Positions 1 through 8,004 of a stretch of DNA of 64,000 nucleotides are shown here, in pieces. The notes under the pieces were generated by a model. That model was not told the origin of the DNA. It ran no database searches and worked only from the letters and a program-made list of their open reading frames with translations. Source of the DNA: Actinoallomurus liliacearum (GTDB taxonomy: Bacteria > Actinomycetota > Actinomycetes > Streptosporangiales > Streptosporangiaceae); the NCBI RefSeq assembly GCF_039542035.1, contig NZ_BAABHJ010000017.1, forward strand, positions 1-64,000, given 5' to 3'. The translations under genes and the position numbers were made by a program. Numbering within the stretch: position 1 is the first letter of the stretch; the number at the start of each line of letters is the position of its first letter.

Positions 1-26
1 GCGATCACCCTGGTCTCCGCACTGTT

Positions 27-47
27 GTGGATCACCACGTGATCCAC
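27..47 (-). terminator. Perfect hairpin downstream of the SDR gene
   Basis: Two 9-base arms (27-35 and 39-47) are perfectly complementary around a 3-base loop. It lies 10 bases beyond the stop codon of the leftward SDR gene and is placed to end the leftward efflux/reductase operon. No T-tract is visible, so the terminator role is inferred. Confidence 0.5.
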
Positions 48-57
48 CGGACAGACC

Positions 58-807
58 CTAGACGGTCGTCCCGCCTGACACGTCCAAGCGGTGGCCGGTC
101 ATGTAGCGGCTGTCGTCGGAGGCCAGGAACGCCACCGTGTCGGCGACATCCTCCGGCGTGCCCAACCGGCCCAGCGGCGACAGAGACTCCAGCCACGTCA
201 GGGCCTCGCCGACCAGCCGCCCCTGGTGCATGTCGGTGTCGATCACCCCCGGTGCCACGATGTTGACCGTGATGCCCCGCGGGCCCAGTTGCTTGGCGAG
301 CGTCGAGGTGAGCACGTCGAGGGCCGCCTTGGACATTGCGTAGTCGATCGCCCGTGGCATGGCCGGGCCCCGGGTCAGCATGGTGCCGACCGTGACGATC
401 CGGCCGCCGTCGCGCAGCCGCGGCAGGGCGAGTTGCGTGATGAAGAACGGGGCCGTGGTGTTGACCGCGAACAGCCGCTCGAAGCCCTCCCGGGTCACGC
501 CGTCGATCTCGGCCTGGTCGCCGAGGATTCCGGCGTTGTTGACCAGGATGTCGAGGCCGTCGGCGTGGGCGTCGAACGCGGCCCACAGCGTTTCGGCGTC
601 TCCGGGTGCGCCCAGCTCGGCGTGGACGGCGAAGGCCTGCCCGCCCGCCGTTTCGATGGCCGACACCGTGTCCTTCGCCGCGGTGTGGTTGCTGCCGTAG
701 TGCACGGCGACCCGAGCCCCCTCCCTCGCGAGCCGGGTGGCGATGGCTCGGCCGATGCCCCTGCTCCCGCCGGTCACCAGCGCCGTCTTTCCGGTCAATG
801 ACGTCAT
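58..807 (-). CDS. SDR family oxidoreductase
   Basis: A 249-residue classical short-chain dehydrogenase/reductase, a cytosolic NAD(P)H-dependent carbonyl/alcohol oxidoreductase of unknown substrate. The N-terminal cofactor motif TGGSRGIG, the NNAG structural motif and the catalytic YAMSK (Tyr-x3-Lys) are all visible, and the C-terminus GHRLDVSGG is typical. The strand that usually carries the catalytic Ser reads TVGTML, so Thr appears to replace Ser. The start follows an AGGAAC ribosome site. It is the last gene of a leftward operon with the FMN reductase (21-base gap), a broken DsbA gene and an MFS pump, probably controlled by the divergent TetR at 3256. The family is certain; the reaction is not. 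Confidence 0.9.
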   Translation of the reverse strand: MTSLTGKTALVTGGSRGIGRAIATRLAREGARVAVHYGSNHTAAKDTVSAIETAGGQAFAVHAELGAPGDAETLWAAFDAHADGLDILVNNAGILGDQAEIDGVTREGFERLFAVNTTAPFFITQLALPRLRDGGRIVTVGTMLTRGPAMPRAIDYAMSKAALDVLTSTLAKQLGPRGITVNIVAPGVIDTDMHQGRLVGEALTWLESLSPLGRLGTPEDVADTVAFLASDDSRYMTGHRLDVSGGTTV

Positions 808-828
808 GTTCCTGTTCCTGTCTTTCCG

Positions 829-1416
829 TTACGCGTTGTAGGGAGTGGTGGCCTTGGCGTCGCGCAGCACTCGAGCCCACCAGGTCAGCTGGTCGAGCAG
901 CGTCTTGGCGGCCATCGCCGGCCCGTTCGGGTCCTTGGGCCGGCCGTCCTCGCCGAAGGACTCCCACGTGCCGTGGAAGCTGATCGTGTCCCTCGTGGTG
1001 ACGGCGTGAAGTTCGGCGAAGACCGCGCGCAGATGCTCGACGGCGCGCAGTCCGCCGGATAGGCCGCCGTAGGAGACGAATGCCACCGGTTTGGCGTGGA
1101 ACTGGGCGTTGTGCCAGTCGATCGCGTTCTTCAATGCCGCCGGGTAGCTGTGGTTGTACTCAGGGGTCACGATCACGAACCCATCGGCCGCTTCCAGCCG
1201 CGGTGTCAGATCGCTCAGAGCCGTCAGCACCTGCGGTGGCGGCGAGACGGACGGGGCGGCCGCGCCGATCGGTACGTCCGCCAGATCGATCAGGTCGATC
1301 TCGATGTCGGTACGGCGTGCGGCCTCTCCGGCGAACCAGGTGGCCACGGTGGGTCCGAAGCGGCCGTCGCGGATGCTGCCGATGATGACGGCGAGTCTGA
1401 GCGGTCTGTCGGTCAC
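829..1416 (-). CDS. NADPH-dependent FMN reductase family protein
   Basis: A 195-residue flavodoxin-fold flavoprotein of the NADPH-dependent FMN/azo/chromate reductase family. The phosphate-binding loop GSIRDGRFG lies near residue 13, the PEYNHSYP motif that contacts the flavin lies near residue 85, and SYGGLSGG follows. Length is normal for the family. The start is GTG, preceded by GAGAGGAC at a suitable distance. It lies between the remnant of a DsbA-like gene and the SDR in one leftward operon behind an MFS efflux pump. This suggests a detoxification or redox-stress cassette, which is an inference from context. Confidence 0.9.
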   Translation of the reverse strand: MTDRPLRLAVIIGSIRDGRFGPTVATWFAGEAARRTDIEIDLIDLADVPIGAAAPSVSPPPQVLTALSDLTPRLEAADGFVIVTPEYNHSYPAALKNAIDWHNAQFHAKPVAFVSYGGLSGGLRAVEHLRAVFAELHAVTTRDTISFHGTWESFGEDGRPKDPNGPAMAAKTLLDQLTWWARVLRDAKATTPYNA

Positions 1417-1429
1417 GGTTTTGTCCTCT

Positions 1430-1670
1430 CGTCTGCGCGGCCTCCTTGAGCGCCGCGTACAAGGTGTTCTCGGTCTGGGTTCCGGTCAGTGGTGGCAGGG
1501 AGCCGATCAGGAAGACCGGCACGGCTGTGATGCCGAGGGCGCGTACCCGGCGGAGCCGGGCGCGCAGTTCGCCGGGCGGGAAGTCGTCCGAGGTAGGAGT
1601 GCGCGCAGATGACGTCCAACACGATGTGGACGTGCACGCTCTGTCGTTCGTACGAAATGCGGGCCCTCAT
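1430..1670 (-). pseudogene. Remnant of a DsbA/FrnE-like oxidoreductase
   Basis: Two pieces of one protein family are visible in different frames. The N-terminal piece (from ATG 1670) reads VHIVLDVICAHSYLG, like the beta-strand plus active-site CxxC region of FrnE proteins (the second Cys is absent here). The C-terminal piece (about 1590-1430) reads ALGITAVPVFLIGS followed by PPLTGTQ, the cis-Pro region of DsbA-fold proteins. About 130 or more central residues are missing and the frame changes at the joint. The ATG overlaps the MFS stop as ATGA and the remnant abuts the FMN reductase start, so it was once a translationally coupled member of this operon. Confidence 0.75.
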
Positions 1671-3169
1671 GCCGCCGCCGTGGCGGGTTCGGCGGGCATC
1701 CGGTCACGCAAGGGGATCTCGCGGATGAACCAGGCCAGGGTGAAGGCGATGAGGCCCAGAACGGCGGCGCCGATGGCCATGGCATGGATGCCGTCGGAGA
1801 CGGCGACGCGGGCCGCCTCGCGCACGGGCGCTGGGTACTGCTGGAGCGCCTGTGCCGTCAGCCGGCCGGTGGCGATCCGATCGGCGGTGCGGGTGCCGAG
1901 GCGTTGTGCGAGGGTGCCCTGCAGCCGGCCGGTGTACAGGGCGCCGAGCGCGGCCACGCCCAGCGACGCGCCCATGGTGTGCCAGAGGGTGACGGAACCG
2001 CTGGCCGCCCCCATGTCTCGCGGCTCGGCGCTGTTGACAGTGATGATCGTGGTGCTCTGCATCAGCAGGCCGACTCCGATGCCCCCGACCAGGGTGAGGC
2101 CGGAGGCGAGGACCGGATTGGTGCCCGGCCGGAGCACCAGCAGCAGGAGCATGCCGACGGCGAAGGTGGCGCCGCCAAGGATCGGATAGATCCGGTATCG
2201 GCCGGTGCGGCTGATCAGCCGGCCGGTGCCGACCAGCACGGCGACCATGCCCAGCATCGAGGGCAGCACCAGAAGGCCGCTGACGATCGGCGAGGCGCCC
2301 TGGACCAGTTGCATGTACTGGGGCAGGAAGTTGGCCGCGATCACCATGCCGACGCCGCCAAGGAAGCGCACGATCTGGGCGAGGGTGAAGTTCCGGTCGG
2401 CGAACAGCCGCAAGGGCACGATCGGCTCGACGGCGCGCCGTTCCACCTTCACCAGCGCGGCCAGCGACAACACTCCGGTCAGGGCCAGCGCGAGAATCGG
2501 GCCGGACACCCAGGCGTACTGTGTGCCGCCCCAGCTGGCGATCAGGCTCAGTGCCGCCAGGGCGGTCGTCAGCAGCACCGCTCCCAGGTAGTCGATCCGG
2601 GCGCGGATCCGTCGCGGCTGCAGCCGTACGGCGCCGCCGATGAGCAGCAGGGCGACGGCTCCGACGGGCAGATTGACGTAGAACGCCCAGCGCCAGTTGA
2701 GCTGTTCGGTGAACAGGCCTCCGAGCAGGGGGCCGGCGATGAAGGCGATCGGCATCATCGTCCCGAACAGCCCCATGAGCTTGCCGCTGTGCCTGGGCGG
2801 CACCAGCTCGGCGATGAGCGCCAGGGCACCCACCATCAGACCTCCGGCACCCAACCCCTGCACCGCACGGAAGCCGATGAGCTGGAGCATGTCCTGCGAC
2901 ATCCCCGAAAGCCCCGAGCCCAGCAGGAACAGCACGATCGAGGCCATGTAAACGGGCTTTCGCCCGTAGAGGTCACCGAGCTTTCCCCAGATCGGCGTCG
3001 CGGCGGCCATGCAGATCAGGTAGGAGGTCGCGACCCAGGAGAAGTACTCCAGACCACCGAGATCTCCCACGATCGTCGGCAGGGCCGGCCCGAGCATCAT
3101 GCCGTCAAGCGGGGCAGTGATCATGCCGATCATCACGCCGATCACACCCGTACGAAGAGATGAACCCAC
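1667..3169 (-). CDS. MFS transporter, DHA2 (14-TM) drug efflux type
   Basis: A roughly 500-residue integral membrane proton/drug antiporter of the DHA2 family. The first helix carries TAPLDGMMLGPALPTI, the loop 2-3 motif A reads GKLGDLYGRKPV, and helix 5 holds the motif-C-like GAGGLMVGALALI. The chosen start is GTG at 3169, preceded by AAGAAGG seven bases upstream; an upstream in-frame ATG (3238) would run through the likely operator. It heads a leftward operon with the DsbA remnant, FMN reductase and SDR. The divergent TetR gene suggests substrate-induced efflux. The substrate is unknown. Confidence 0.9.
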   Translation of the reverse strand: MGSSLRTGVIGVMIGMITAPLDGMMLGPALPTIVGDLGGLEYFSWVATSYLICMAAATPIWGKLGDLYGRKPVYMASIVLFLLGSGLSGMSQDMLQLIGFRAVQGLGAGGLMVGALALIAELVPPRHSGKLMGLFGTMMPIAFIAGPLLGGLFTEQLNWRWAFYVNLPVGAVALLLIGGAVRLQPRRIRARIDYLGAVLLTTALAALSLIASWGGTQYAWVSGPILALALTGVLSLAALVKVERRAVEPIVPLRLFADRNFTLAQIVRFLGGVGMVIAANFLPQYMQLVQGASPIVSGLLVLPSMLGMVAVLVGTGRLISRTGRYRIYPILGGATFAVGMLLLLVLRPGTNPVLASGLTLVGGIGVGLLMQSTTIITVNSAEPRDMGAASGSVTLWHTMGASLGVAALGALYTGRLQGTLAQRLGTRTADRIATGRLTAQALQQYPAPVREAARVAVSDGIHAMAIGAAVLGLIAFTLAWFIREIPLRDRMPAEPATAAA

Positions 3170-3189
3170 AGCTTGACCTTCTTTCGCGT

Positions 3190-3236
3190 ACCTCGTACTC
3201 GAAATGGGACCATAGCCATTCAGGTACCCTGTACGC
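3190..3236. promoter_or_regulatory. Divergent promoter with two GTAC-N3-GTAC boxes
   Basis: GTACCTCGTAC at 3190-3200 and GTACCCTGTAC at 3226-3236 are two copies of GTAC-N3-GTAC, each self-complementary in its arms, 36 bases apart. They lie in the short gap between the MFS start (3169) and the tetR start (3256). They are the best candidates for the TetR operator controlling both directions. Confidence 0.55.
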
Positions 3237-3255
3237 AAATGAAAGGAGCGTGTGG

Positions 3256-3987
3256 ATGTCCGACGACCAGCCGACGAGCATCTGGATGCGACCGGAACGC
3301 CTGGAGCGCTCCGGGCCCGGACGGCGCCCCGGCTACAGCCGGGACCAGATCACTCGGACGGCCGTCCAGATCGCCGACGCCGAGGGCCTGGAGGCCACGA
3401 CCATGCGCAGAATCGCCTGCGAACTCGGCACCGGCGCCATGTCGCTCTACCGCTACGTGCCCAAGCGCGACGACCTGTTCGATTTGATGATCGACATGGT
3501 GATCCGCGAGATCGAGCTCCCCGACCGGCCCTCTGGCGACTGGCGATCCGACCTGTCCCTGGTCGCCCACCAAACGCGGGCCACAGGACTACGCCACTCC
3601 TGGCTCGTCCCACTGCTGTCCGGCCGCCCCACCCTCGGCCCTCAGCTACTGCGCGTACACGAGTTCGCCCTGGCCGCCCTCGACGGGTTCGTCCCCGACA
3701 TCGACGACGTGACCGGTTACGTCGGCATGCTCAACGACTACATCCACAGCGCGATCCGCCGCGAAATCGGCTGGCAGGAGGAAGCCCGCCGCACCGGTTT
3801 GGACCCGGAAACATGGAAGCGCGATTACGTCGGGCCGTACGTCCGACAGGTCGTCGAGTCAGGCACCTATCCGCTGTTCACCCGGTCCATACTGGAATCC
3901 CGGATGTCACACCTATCTCTCGCCGCGCGCTTCCAGCATGGGCTCGAACGCGTCCTCAATGGAATCGGCGCGCAAGTCGCTATCTGA
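3256..3987 (+). CDS. TetR family repressor with TetR-type C-terminal domain
   Basis: A 243-residue one-component regulator. After a basic N-terminal tail (PERLERSGPGRRPGYSRDQI) comes a TetR helix-turn-helix: residues TRTAVQIADAEGLEATTMRR, then ELGTGAMSLYRYVPKRDDLF, whose recognition helix is typical. The long C-terminal ligand domain resembles the tetracycline-repressor class more than the short AcrR class. The ATG at 3256 follows GAAAGGAG. The track of open codons extends further upstream, but that part overlaps the divergent promoter. It most likely represses the divergent MFS operon and itself; the inducer is unknown. Confidence 0.85.
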   Translation: MSDDQPTSIWMRPERLERSGPGRRPGYSRDQITRTAVQIADAEGLEATTMRRIACELGTGAMSLYRYVPKRDDLFDLMIDMVIREIELPDRPSGDWRSDLSLVAHQTRATGLRHSWLVPLLSGRPTLGPQLLRVHEFALAALDGFVPDIDDVTGYVGMLNDYIHSAIRREIGWQEEARRTGLDPETWKRDYVGPYVRQVVESGTYPLFTRSILESRMSHLSLAARFQHGLERVLNGIGAQVAI

Positions 3988-4090
3988 CACCTCTTGCCGA
4001 CCAGAGGCCTGCCCTCACCGGCTACGACGGCACGCTTAAGGACGCGCCGGGAGAGCGGCATCGGCGGGCTGTCCTCACCGAAAATGCAAG

Positions 4091-4134
4091 GTAGGTCTGA
4101 ACAATATCGGCGCTCGCTGTTCGGACCTACTTTT
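4091..4134 (+). terminator. Hairpin plus T-run after tetR
   Basis: Arms 4091-4103 and 4118-4130 pair over 13 bases with one mismatch (tolerable as G-U in RNA), and TTTT follows. It lies about 100 bases after the tetR stop and reads as an intrinsic terminator. A related hairpin recurs at 6124-6164. Confidence 0.6.
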
Positions 4135-4208
4135 CAACCCGCAGGTCAGGATGCTGGGCTACGCAAGGTTCGGCCGGAACGGACACCGGCCACCGCCGGC
4201 CGACGTTC

Positions 4209-4363
4209 CTAGGCGACCGTGAGCACGATCTCGCCTTGGATGTGCCCTCGGGCGGCGCGTTCGTGCGCCGCTCGGGCATCCGCGAGCGGAAACCTGCTGT
4301 CGATCACGACGCGAACCGCGCCCGCGTCGAGCAGGCGCCCCACTTCGGCGAGCTGCGCATGGG
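4209..4363 (-). pseudogene. 3'-terminal fragment of a quinone oxidoreductase gene
   Basis: The leftward reading frame ending at 4209 encodes about 50 residues (AQLAEVGRLLDAGAVRVVID to QGEIVLTVA) that differ at only a few positions from the C-terminus of the intact gene at 6244-7254. Upstream of about 4363 the similarity stops abruptly and there is no cofactor domain, so this is a truncated copy. It cannot encode a working enzyme. Confidence 0.8.
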
Positions 4364-4560
4364 CCGGGCTCATGCGCCATGACCGCCGTCCACGACGTCG
4401 TCCACGAAGAATCGTGGCGATCCAGCCGCCGGTCCCAATGCCACCAGCAGCTGTCGCCGTACGTTTCCTCGGGGCCGTTTTCCAGAGCACGGCGCAGATC
4501 TGTCCCGTTGCGCGAATCGGCATTTTATGGCCTCTGCCAGGGGTCAGTACGGTCGGATTC

Positions 4561-6012
4561 ATGGAGTGGAACTTTCCGACTGCAGAAGAACTCGCGGCTG
4601 CCTTGCGTGCCGGTGAAGTGACATCGGGGGAGCTGACCGACGAGGCGATTGCCCGTATCGAGCGGGACGACAAGACGATCAACGCGATCTGTGTGCCGGA
4701 CTTCGACCGTGCGCGGGCCGCCGCGCGCGATGCCGACCAGGCGCGCGCCCGCGGCGAGGACCGGCCGCTACTCGGTATTCCGGTGACGGTCAAGGAGTCC
4801 TACGACATCGCCGGGCTGCCCACGACCTGGGGCATGCCGATGTACCGGGACTTCGTGCCGGCCGAGGACGCGGTACAGGTGTCGCGGCTCCGGGCCGCCG
4901 GCGCGGTGGTGCTCGGTAAGACCAATGTGCCGTTGGGGCTGCAAGACATCCAGAGCTTCAACGAGATCTACGGCACCACCAACAACCCGTGGGATCACGC
5001 TCGCACGCCGGGTGGATCCTCCGGCGGATCAGCGGCGGCCCTGGCGGCTGGATTCGGCGCGTTGTCCATCGGCTCCGACATCGCCGGTTCGCTGCGCACC
5101 CCCGCGCATTTCTGTGGTGTCTACGCACACAAGCCGACCCTCGGACTGGCGGCGACCCGCGGTATGGTCCCGCCGGCCACTCCGGCATTGCCGGTCGACC
5201 TCGACCTCGCCGTCGTCGGCCCGATGGCGCGCACCGCCCGCGACCTCACGCTCCTGCTCGACGTCATGGCCGGACCGGACCCGCTGACGCTCGGTATGGC
5301 GTACGACTTGACGCTGCCGCCCGCGCGCCACGAGCGGCTCCACGACTTCCGGGTCCTGGTCCTCGACGAGCATCCGCTCATTCCGACCGGGTCCGCTGTA
5401 CGGGCGGGTGTGAACCGGGTGGCCGACGCGCTTGTCGACGGCGGCGCCCGCGTCGAACGGCACACTCCGCTGCTGCCCGACCTGGCCGAAGCCGCGATGC
5501 TCTACAGGCAGTTGCTGTTCTCGGGCTCCGTTGCGCGTTTTCCCGTCGAAGCGGACGAGCAGCTGCGGACCCGCGCCGCCGGACTGAGCGCGGACGACCA
5601 GAGTCTCGATGCGGCGCTGCTGCGCGGGATGGTGCTCAGCCACCGCGACTGGATCGAGGCGAACAACCATCGCGAGCTCCACCGCCACGGCTGGCGGCGA
5701 CTCTTCGCCGAGTTCGACGCCGTGGTGTCCCCGATCACGCCCACTCCCGCGTTCCCGCACGACCACAACCCCGATCCGAGGGAACGCCGGATCGACATCG
5801 ACGGCGTCGAGTACCCGTACTTCGACCAGCTCGTCTGGGCCGGTCTGGCCACCATGCCCGGCCTGCCCGCCACCGCCATACCAGCGGGCCGGTCCCCCGA
5901 GGGCCTGCCGGTGGGAGTGCAGCTCATCGGTCCGATGTTCGAAGACCGCACCCCGCTGCGGCTGGCCGAACTGCTCGAGCAGAAGATCGGCGGCTTCCAG
6001 GCACCGAGGTAG
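4561..6012 (+). CDS. Amidase (amidase-signature family)
   Basis: A 483-residue cytosolic hydrolase of the amidase-signature family, which cleaves C-N amide bonds with a Ser-cisSer-Lys triad. Visible elements are VKESYDIAG (catalytic Lys), TPGGSSGGSAAALAAG (Gly/Ser-rich core with the cis-Ser) and GSDIAGSLRTPAHFCGVYAHKPT (nucleophile region). The ATG at 4561 gives the usual family N-terminus (about residue 7 starts the first helix); longer frames to 4219 only read through the qor fragment. It stands alone on the plus strand between two copies of a duplicated qor 3' end, which suggests it arrived together with that duplication. The substrate is unknown. Confidence 0.9.
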   Translation: MEWNFPTAEELAAALRAGEVTSGELTDEAIARIERDDKTINAICVPDFDRARAAARDADQARARGEDRPLLGIPVTVKESYDIAGLPTTWGMPMYRDFVPAEDAVQVSRLRAAGAVVLGKTNVPLGLQDIQSFNEIYGTTNNPWDHARTPGGSSGGSAAALAAGFGALSIGSDIAGSLRTPAHFCGVYAHKPTLGLAATRGMVPPATPALPVDLDLAVVGPMARTARDLTLLLDVMAGPDPLTLGMAYDLTLPPARHERLHDFRVLVLDEHPLIPTGSAVRAGVNRVADALVDGGARVERHTPLLPDLAEAAMLYRQLLFSGSVARFPVEADEQLRTRAAGLSADDQSLDAALLRGMVLSHRDWIEANNHRELHRHGWRRLFAEFDAVVSPITPTPAFPHDHNPDPRERRIDIDGVEYPYFDQLVWAGLATMPGLPATAIPAGRSPEGLPVGVQLIGPMFEDRTPLRLAELLEQKIGGFQAPR

Positions 6013-6123
6013 GGCGTACTACCGGGTGTCCGTCGAGGATGAGGTGCGGATGCCGCCGTCTGTGGTGGATCCGCGCCCGTTCTTCAACGGTCGGCGCGCC
6101 GGCTGTTCCGCCGAAGACGCGAA

Positions 6124-6393
6124 GTAATTCTGAACAAGATCAGTGGCCGCTGTTCAGACTCACTCTTCAGCCAACAGCTCAGCACGCCGACCGCCGGCAG
6201 GGTTCCGGCGGCACGGGCAACCGGCCACCGCCGGCCGATGTTCCTAGGCGACCGTGAGCACGATCTTGCCTTGGATGTGCCCCCGGGCGGCGCGTTCGTG
6301 CGCCGCCCGGGCATCCGCGAGCGGAAACGTGCTGTCGATCGCGACGCGCACCGCGCCCGCGTCGAGCAGGCGTCCCACTTCGGCGAGCTGTGC
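6124..6393. repeat. Direct repeat copy B (terminator hairpin plus qor 3' end)
   Basis: This is the partner of copy A at 4091-4363. Its hairpin (arms about 6124-6137 and 6151-6164, two mismatches) lies about 110 bases after the amidase stop and may terminate amidase transcription. The rest covers the downstream spacer and the last 50 codons of the intact qor gene. Confidence 0.7.
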
Positions 6394-7254
6394 GCCGTTC
6401 GAGCGGACTTGGGTGCCCGAGACGGTGACGCCCAGCTTCGCGGTCTCTTCGTCGTCGTACTCGCCGAAGAACACGGGGAACAGGGCGCCGCCGCGCTTGA
6501 GCGTGCGCAGGAAGCGGCCGCTGTCGCGGCCACCGACGGCGTCGAGAACGAGGTCGACGTCGTGCACGAGTTCCTCGGGACGACCCCTGGTGTAGTCGAT
6601 GAACTCGTCGGCGCCCAGCTCGCGCAGGAACGGTTCATGCGCGCCCGATGCCACCGCGACGACGCGGGCGCCCTTCCACTTCGCCAGCTGTAGTGCGAAG
6701 TGCCCCACACCGCCCGCGGCGCCGTTGACGAGCACCGTCGTGTCGGCGTCGAGGGGCATCGGGCGATGCCGCGCCGCCTGGAAGGGCGAGGGGTGATCGT
6801 GTCCGAGTTCGATCAGGAACTGCCACGCCGTCAGCAGGGACATGGGCGCCCCGGCGGCGTGCACGTGATCGATGCCGGCCGGCTTGCGTGCGAGGTCCGA
6901 CGCGGGCGCGGCCACGTACTCGGCATACGCCCTGCCGTCGAAGCTGGGAAAGCGAAGGAGACCGAAGACCTCATCCCCGACGGAGAAGCCCTCCACATCC
7001 GCGGCGACGGCCTCGACGACACCCGACACATCCGTCCCCGGGATCACGGGCAGGTCGAACTTCGGCCTCGTCTCCGGAGGTATGTTGCTCAGCCCGTCGC
7101 GCAGGTACCAGTCCGGAGGATTGATGCCGACCGCGTGAACGCGAACGAGCACCTCACCCGCCCTCGGCGCGGGAATCGGCACCTCGTCGTAACGCAGAAC
7201 CTCAGGGCCGCCGTGCTCGTGCAGCCGGATGGCCCTCATCGTGTGTGTCGGCAT
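6244..7254 (-). CDS. NADP-dependent quinone oxidoreductase (zinc-free MDR family)
   Basis: A 336-residue medium-chain reductase. The GroES-like N-terminal half contains RLHEHGGPEVLRYDEV and NPPDWYLRDG, and the Rossmann half carries NGAAGGVGHFALQLAKWKGA, the AxxGxxG NADPH loop. The zinc-ligand Cys/His residues of alcohol dehydrogenases are missing, which places it with QOR/zeta-crystallin enzymes that reduce quinones or enals. The ATG at 7254 follows AGGAG. It is divergent from a TetR gene across a region packed with four operator-like repeats, so it is probably the regulator's direct target. A truncated copy of its 3' end lies at 4209. Confidence 0.9.
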   Translation of the reverse strand: MPTHTMRAIRLHEHGGPEVLRYDEVPIPAPRAGEVLVRVHAVGINPPDWYLRDGLSNIPPETRPKFDLPVIPGTDVSGVVEAVAADVEGFSVGDEVFGLLRFPSFDGRAYAEYVAAPASDLARKPAGIDHVHAAGAPMSLLTAWQFLIELGHDHPSPFQAARHRPMPLDADTTVLVNGAAGGVGHFALQLAKWKGARVVAVASGAHEPFLRELGADEFIDYTRGRPEELVHDVDLVLDAVGGRDSGRFLRTLKRGGALFPVFFGEYDDEETAKLGVTVSGTQVRSNGAQLAEVGRLLDAGAVRVAIDSTFPLADARAAHERAARGHIQGKIVLTVA

Positions 7255-7294
7255 CGTTTTCTCCTGCCCCTGCCAGGGGATACGCTTATCGGAT

Positions 7295-7375
7295 CAGTGA
7301 TCCGGATATCCGAACCACTGATCCGAATATATGGACCACCGATCCGGATAGTCAACTGGATCACCGATCCGGATA
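7295..7375. promoter_or_regulatory. Four tandem operator-like repeats between qor and tetR
   Basis: A 14-base unit, consensus CACYGATCCGGATA, occurs at 7295-7308, 7316-7329, 7337-7350 and 7362-7375. Starts are 21, 21 and 25 bases apart, so the first three lie on the same helix face. Copies differ at one to three positions. Each contains an ATCCGGAT-type near-palindrome. The array fills the gap between the divergent starts at 7254 and 7390. It is probably a cooperative TetR operator overlapping both promoters. Confidence 0.7.
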
Positions 7376-7389
7376 GTTGAGAGGGACAG

Positions 7390-7941
7390 ATGCGGGCCGA
7401 CGCCAGGAAGAACCGCGACCACCTGCTCGCAGTAGCGGGCACCGCCATCACCGAGCACGGCGTCGACGTGTCACTGCGCGACATCGCGCGCCGGGCCGAT
7501 GTCGGGCTCGCGACGCTGCTGCGGCACTTCCCGACGCGCGAGGACCTGCTCGATGCCCTGCTCCGCACGAGCTTCGACGAACTGACGGCAAAGGCGGGCG
7601 AGCTCGAGACGTCGAGCTCACCCGAAGACGCTCTCGTTTCGTGGCTACGCGACTGCGTCGCGTGGACAACCGAGTATCGGGGCGTGACCGTGCTGATGGC
7701 AGCCGCCATCGAGGACACCGAATCCGCACTCCATGCTTCGTGCGTCACCCTGCGCGCAGCCGGTGCGCGGCTCCTCACCCGCGCCCAGGCCGCGGGCATG
7801 GCGCGGAGCGATATCGATGGCGCCGATCTGTTCGCGCTGATATCCATGCTCGCCTGGCTCGGCGATCAACCCTCGCTCGCGCCACGCGCCGACCGCCTCT
7901 TCGAGGTCATCGCGAGCGCCGTCCTGACGAGCGCCATCTAG
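7390..7941 (+). CDS. TetR/AcrR family regulator
   Basis: A 183-residue repressor. The N-terminal HTH (residues about 8-55) reads NRDHLLAVAGTAITEHGVDV then LRDIARRADVGLATLLRHFP, which is standard for the family. The remaining helices form a short AcrR-type ligand domain. The ATG at 7390 follows GAGGG. Divergence from the quinone oxidoreductase and the four repeats in between point to local regulation of quinone or electrophile detoxification. Ligand unknown. Confidence 0.88.
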   Translation: MRADARKNRDHLLAVAGTAITEHGVDVSLRDIARRADVGLATLLRHFPTREDLLDALLRTSFDELTAKAGELETSSSPEDALVSWLRDCVAWTTEYRGVTVLMAAAIEDTESALHASCVTLRAAGARLLTRAQAAGMARSDIDGADLFALISMLAWLGDQPSLAPRADRLFEVIASAVLTSAI

Positions 7942-8004
7942 GACAGAGGGCGACCTACATGGCCTCTACCGTCGGTCCCGTCATCGCGACGCATCGGGAG
8001 AGAC

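Larger units (their letters stand above)
4091..4363. repeat. Direct repeat copy A (qor 3' end plus terminator hairpin)
   Basis: About 270 bases here match 6124-6393 in the same orientation. Both contain a terminator-like hairpin, a short spacer ending in CACCGGCCACCGCCGGCC-like sequence, and the last 50 or so codons of a quinone oxidoreductase gene. Similarity is patchy in the spacer and nearly exact in the coding tail. The two copies flank the amidase gene. Confidence 0.75.
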
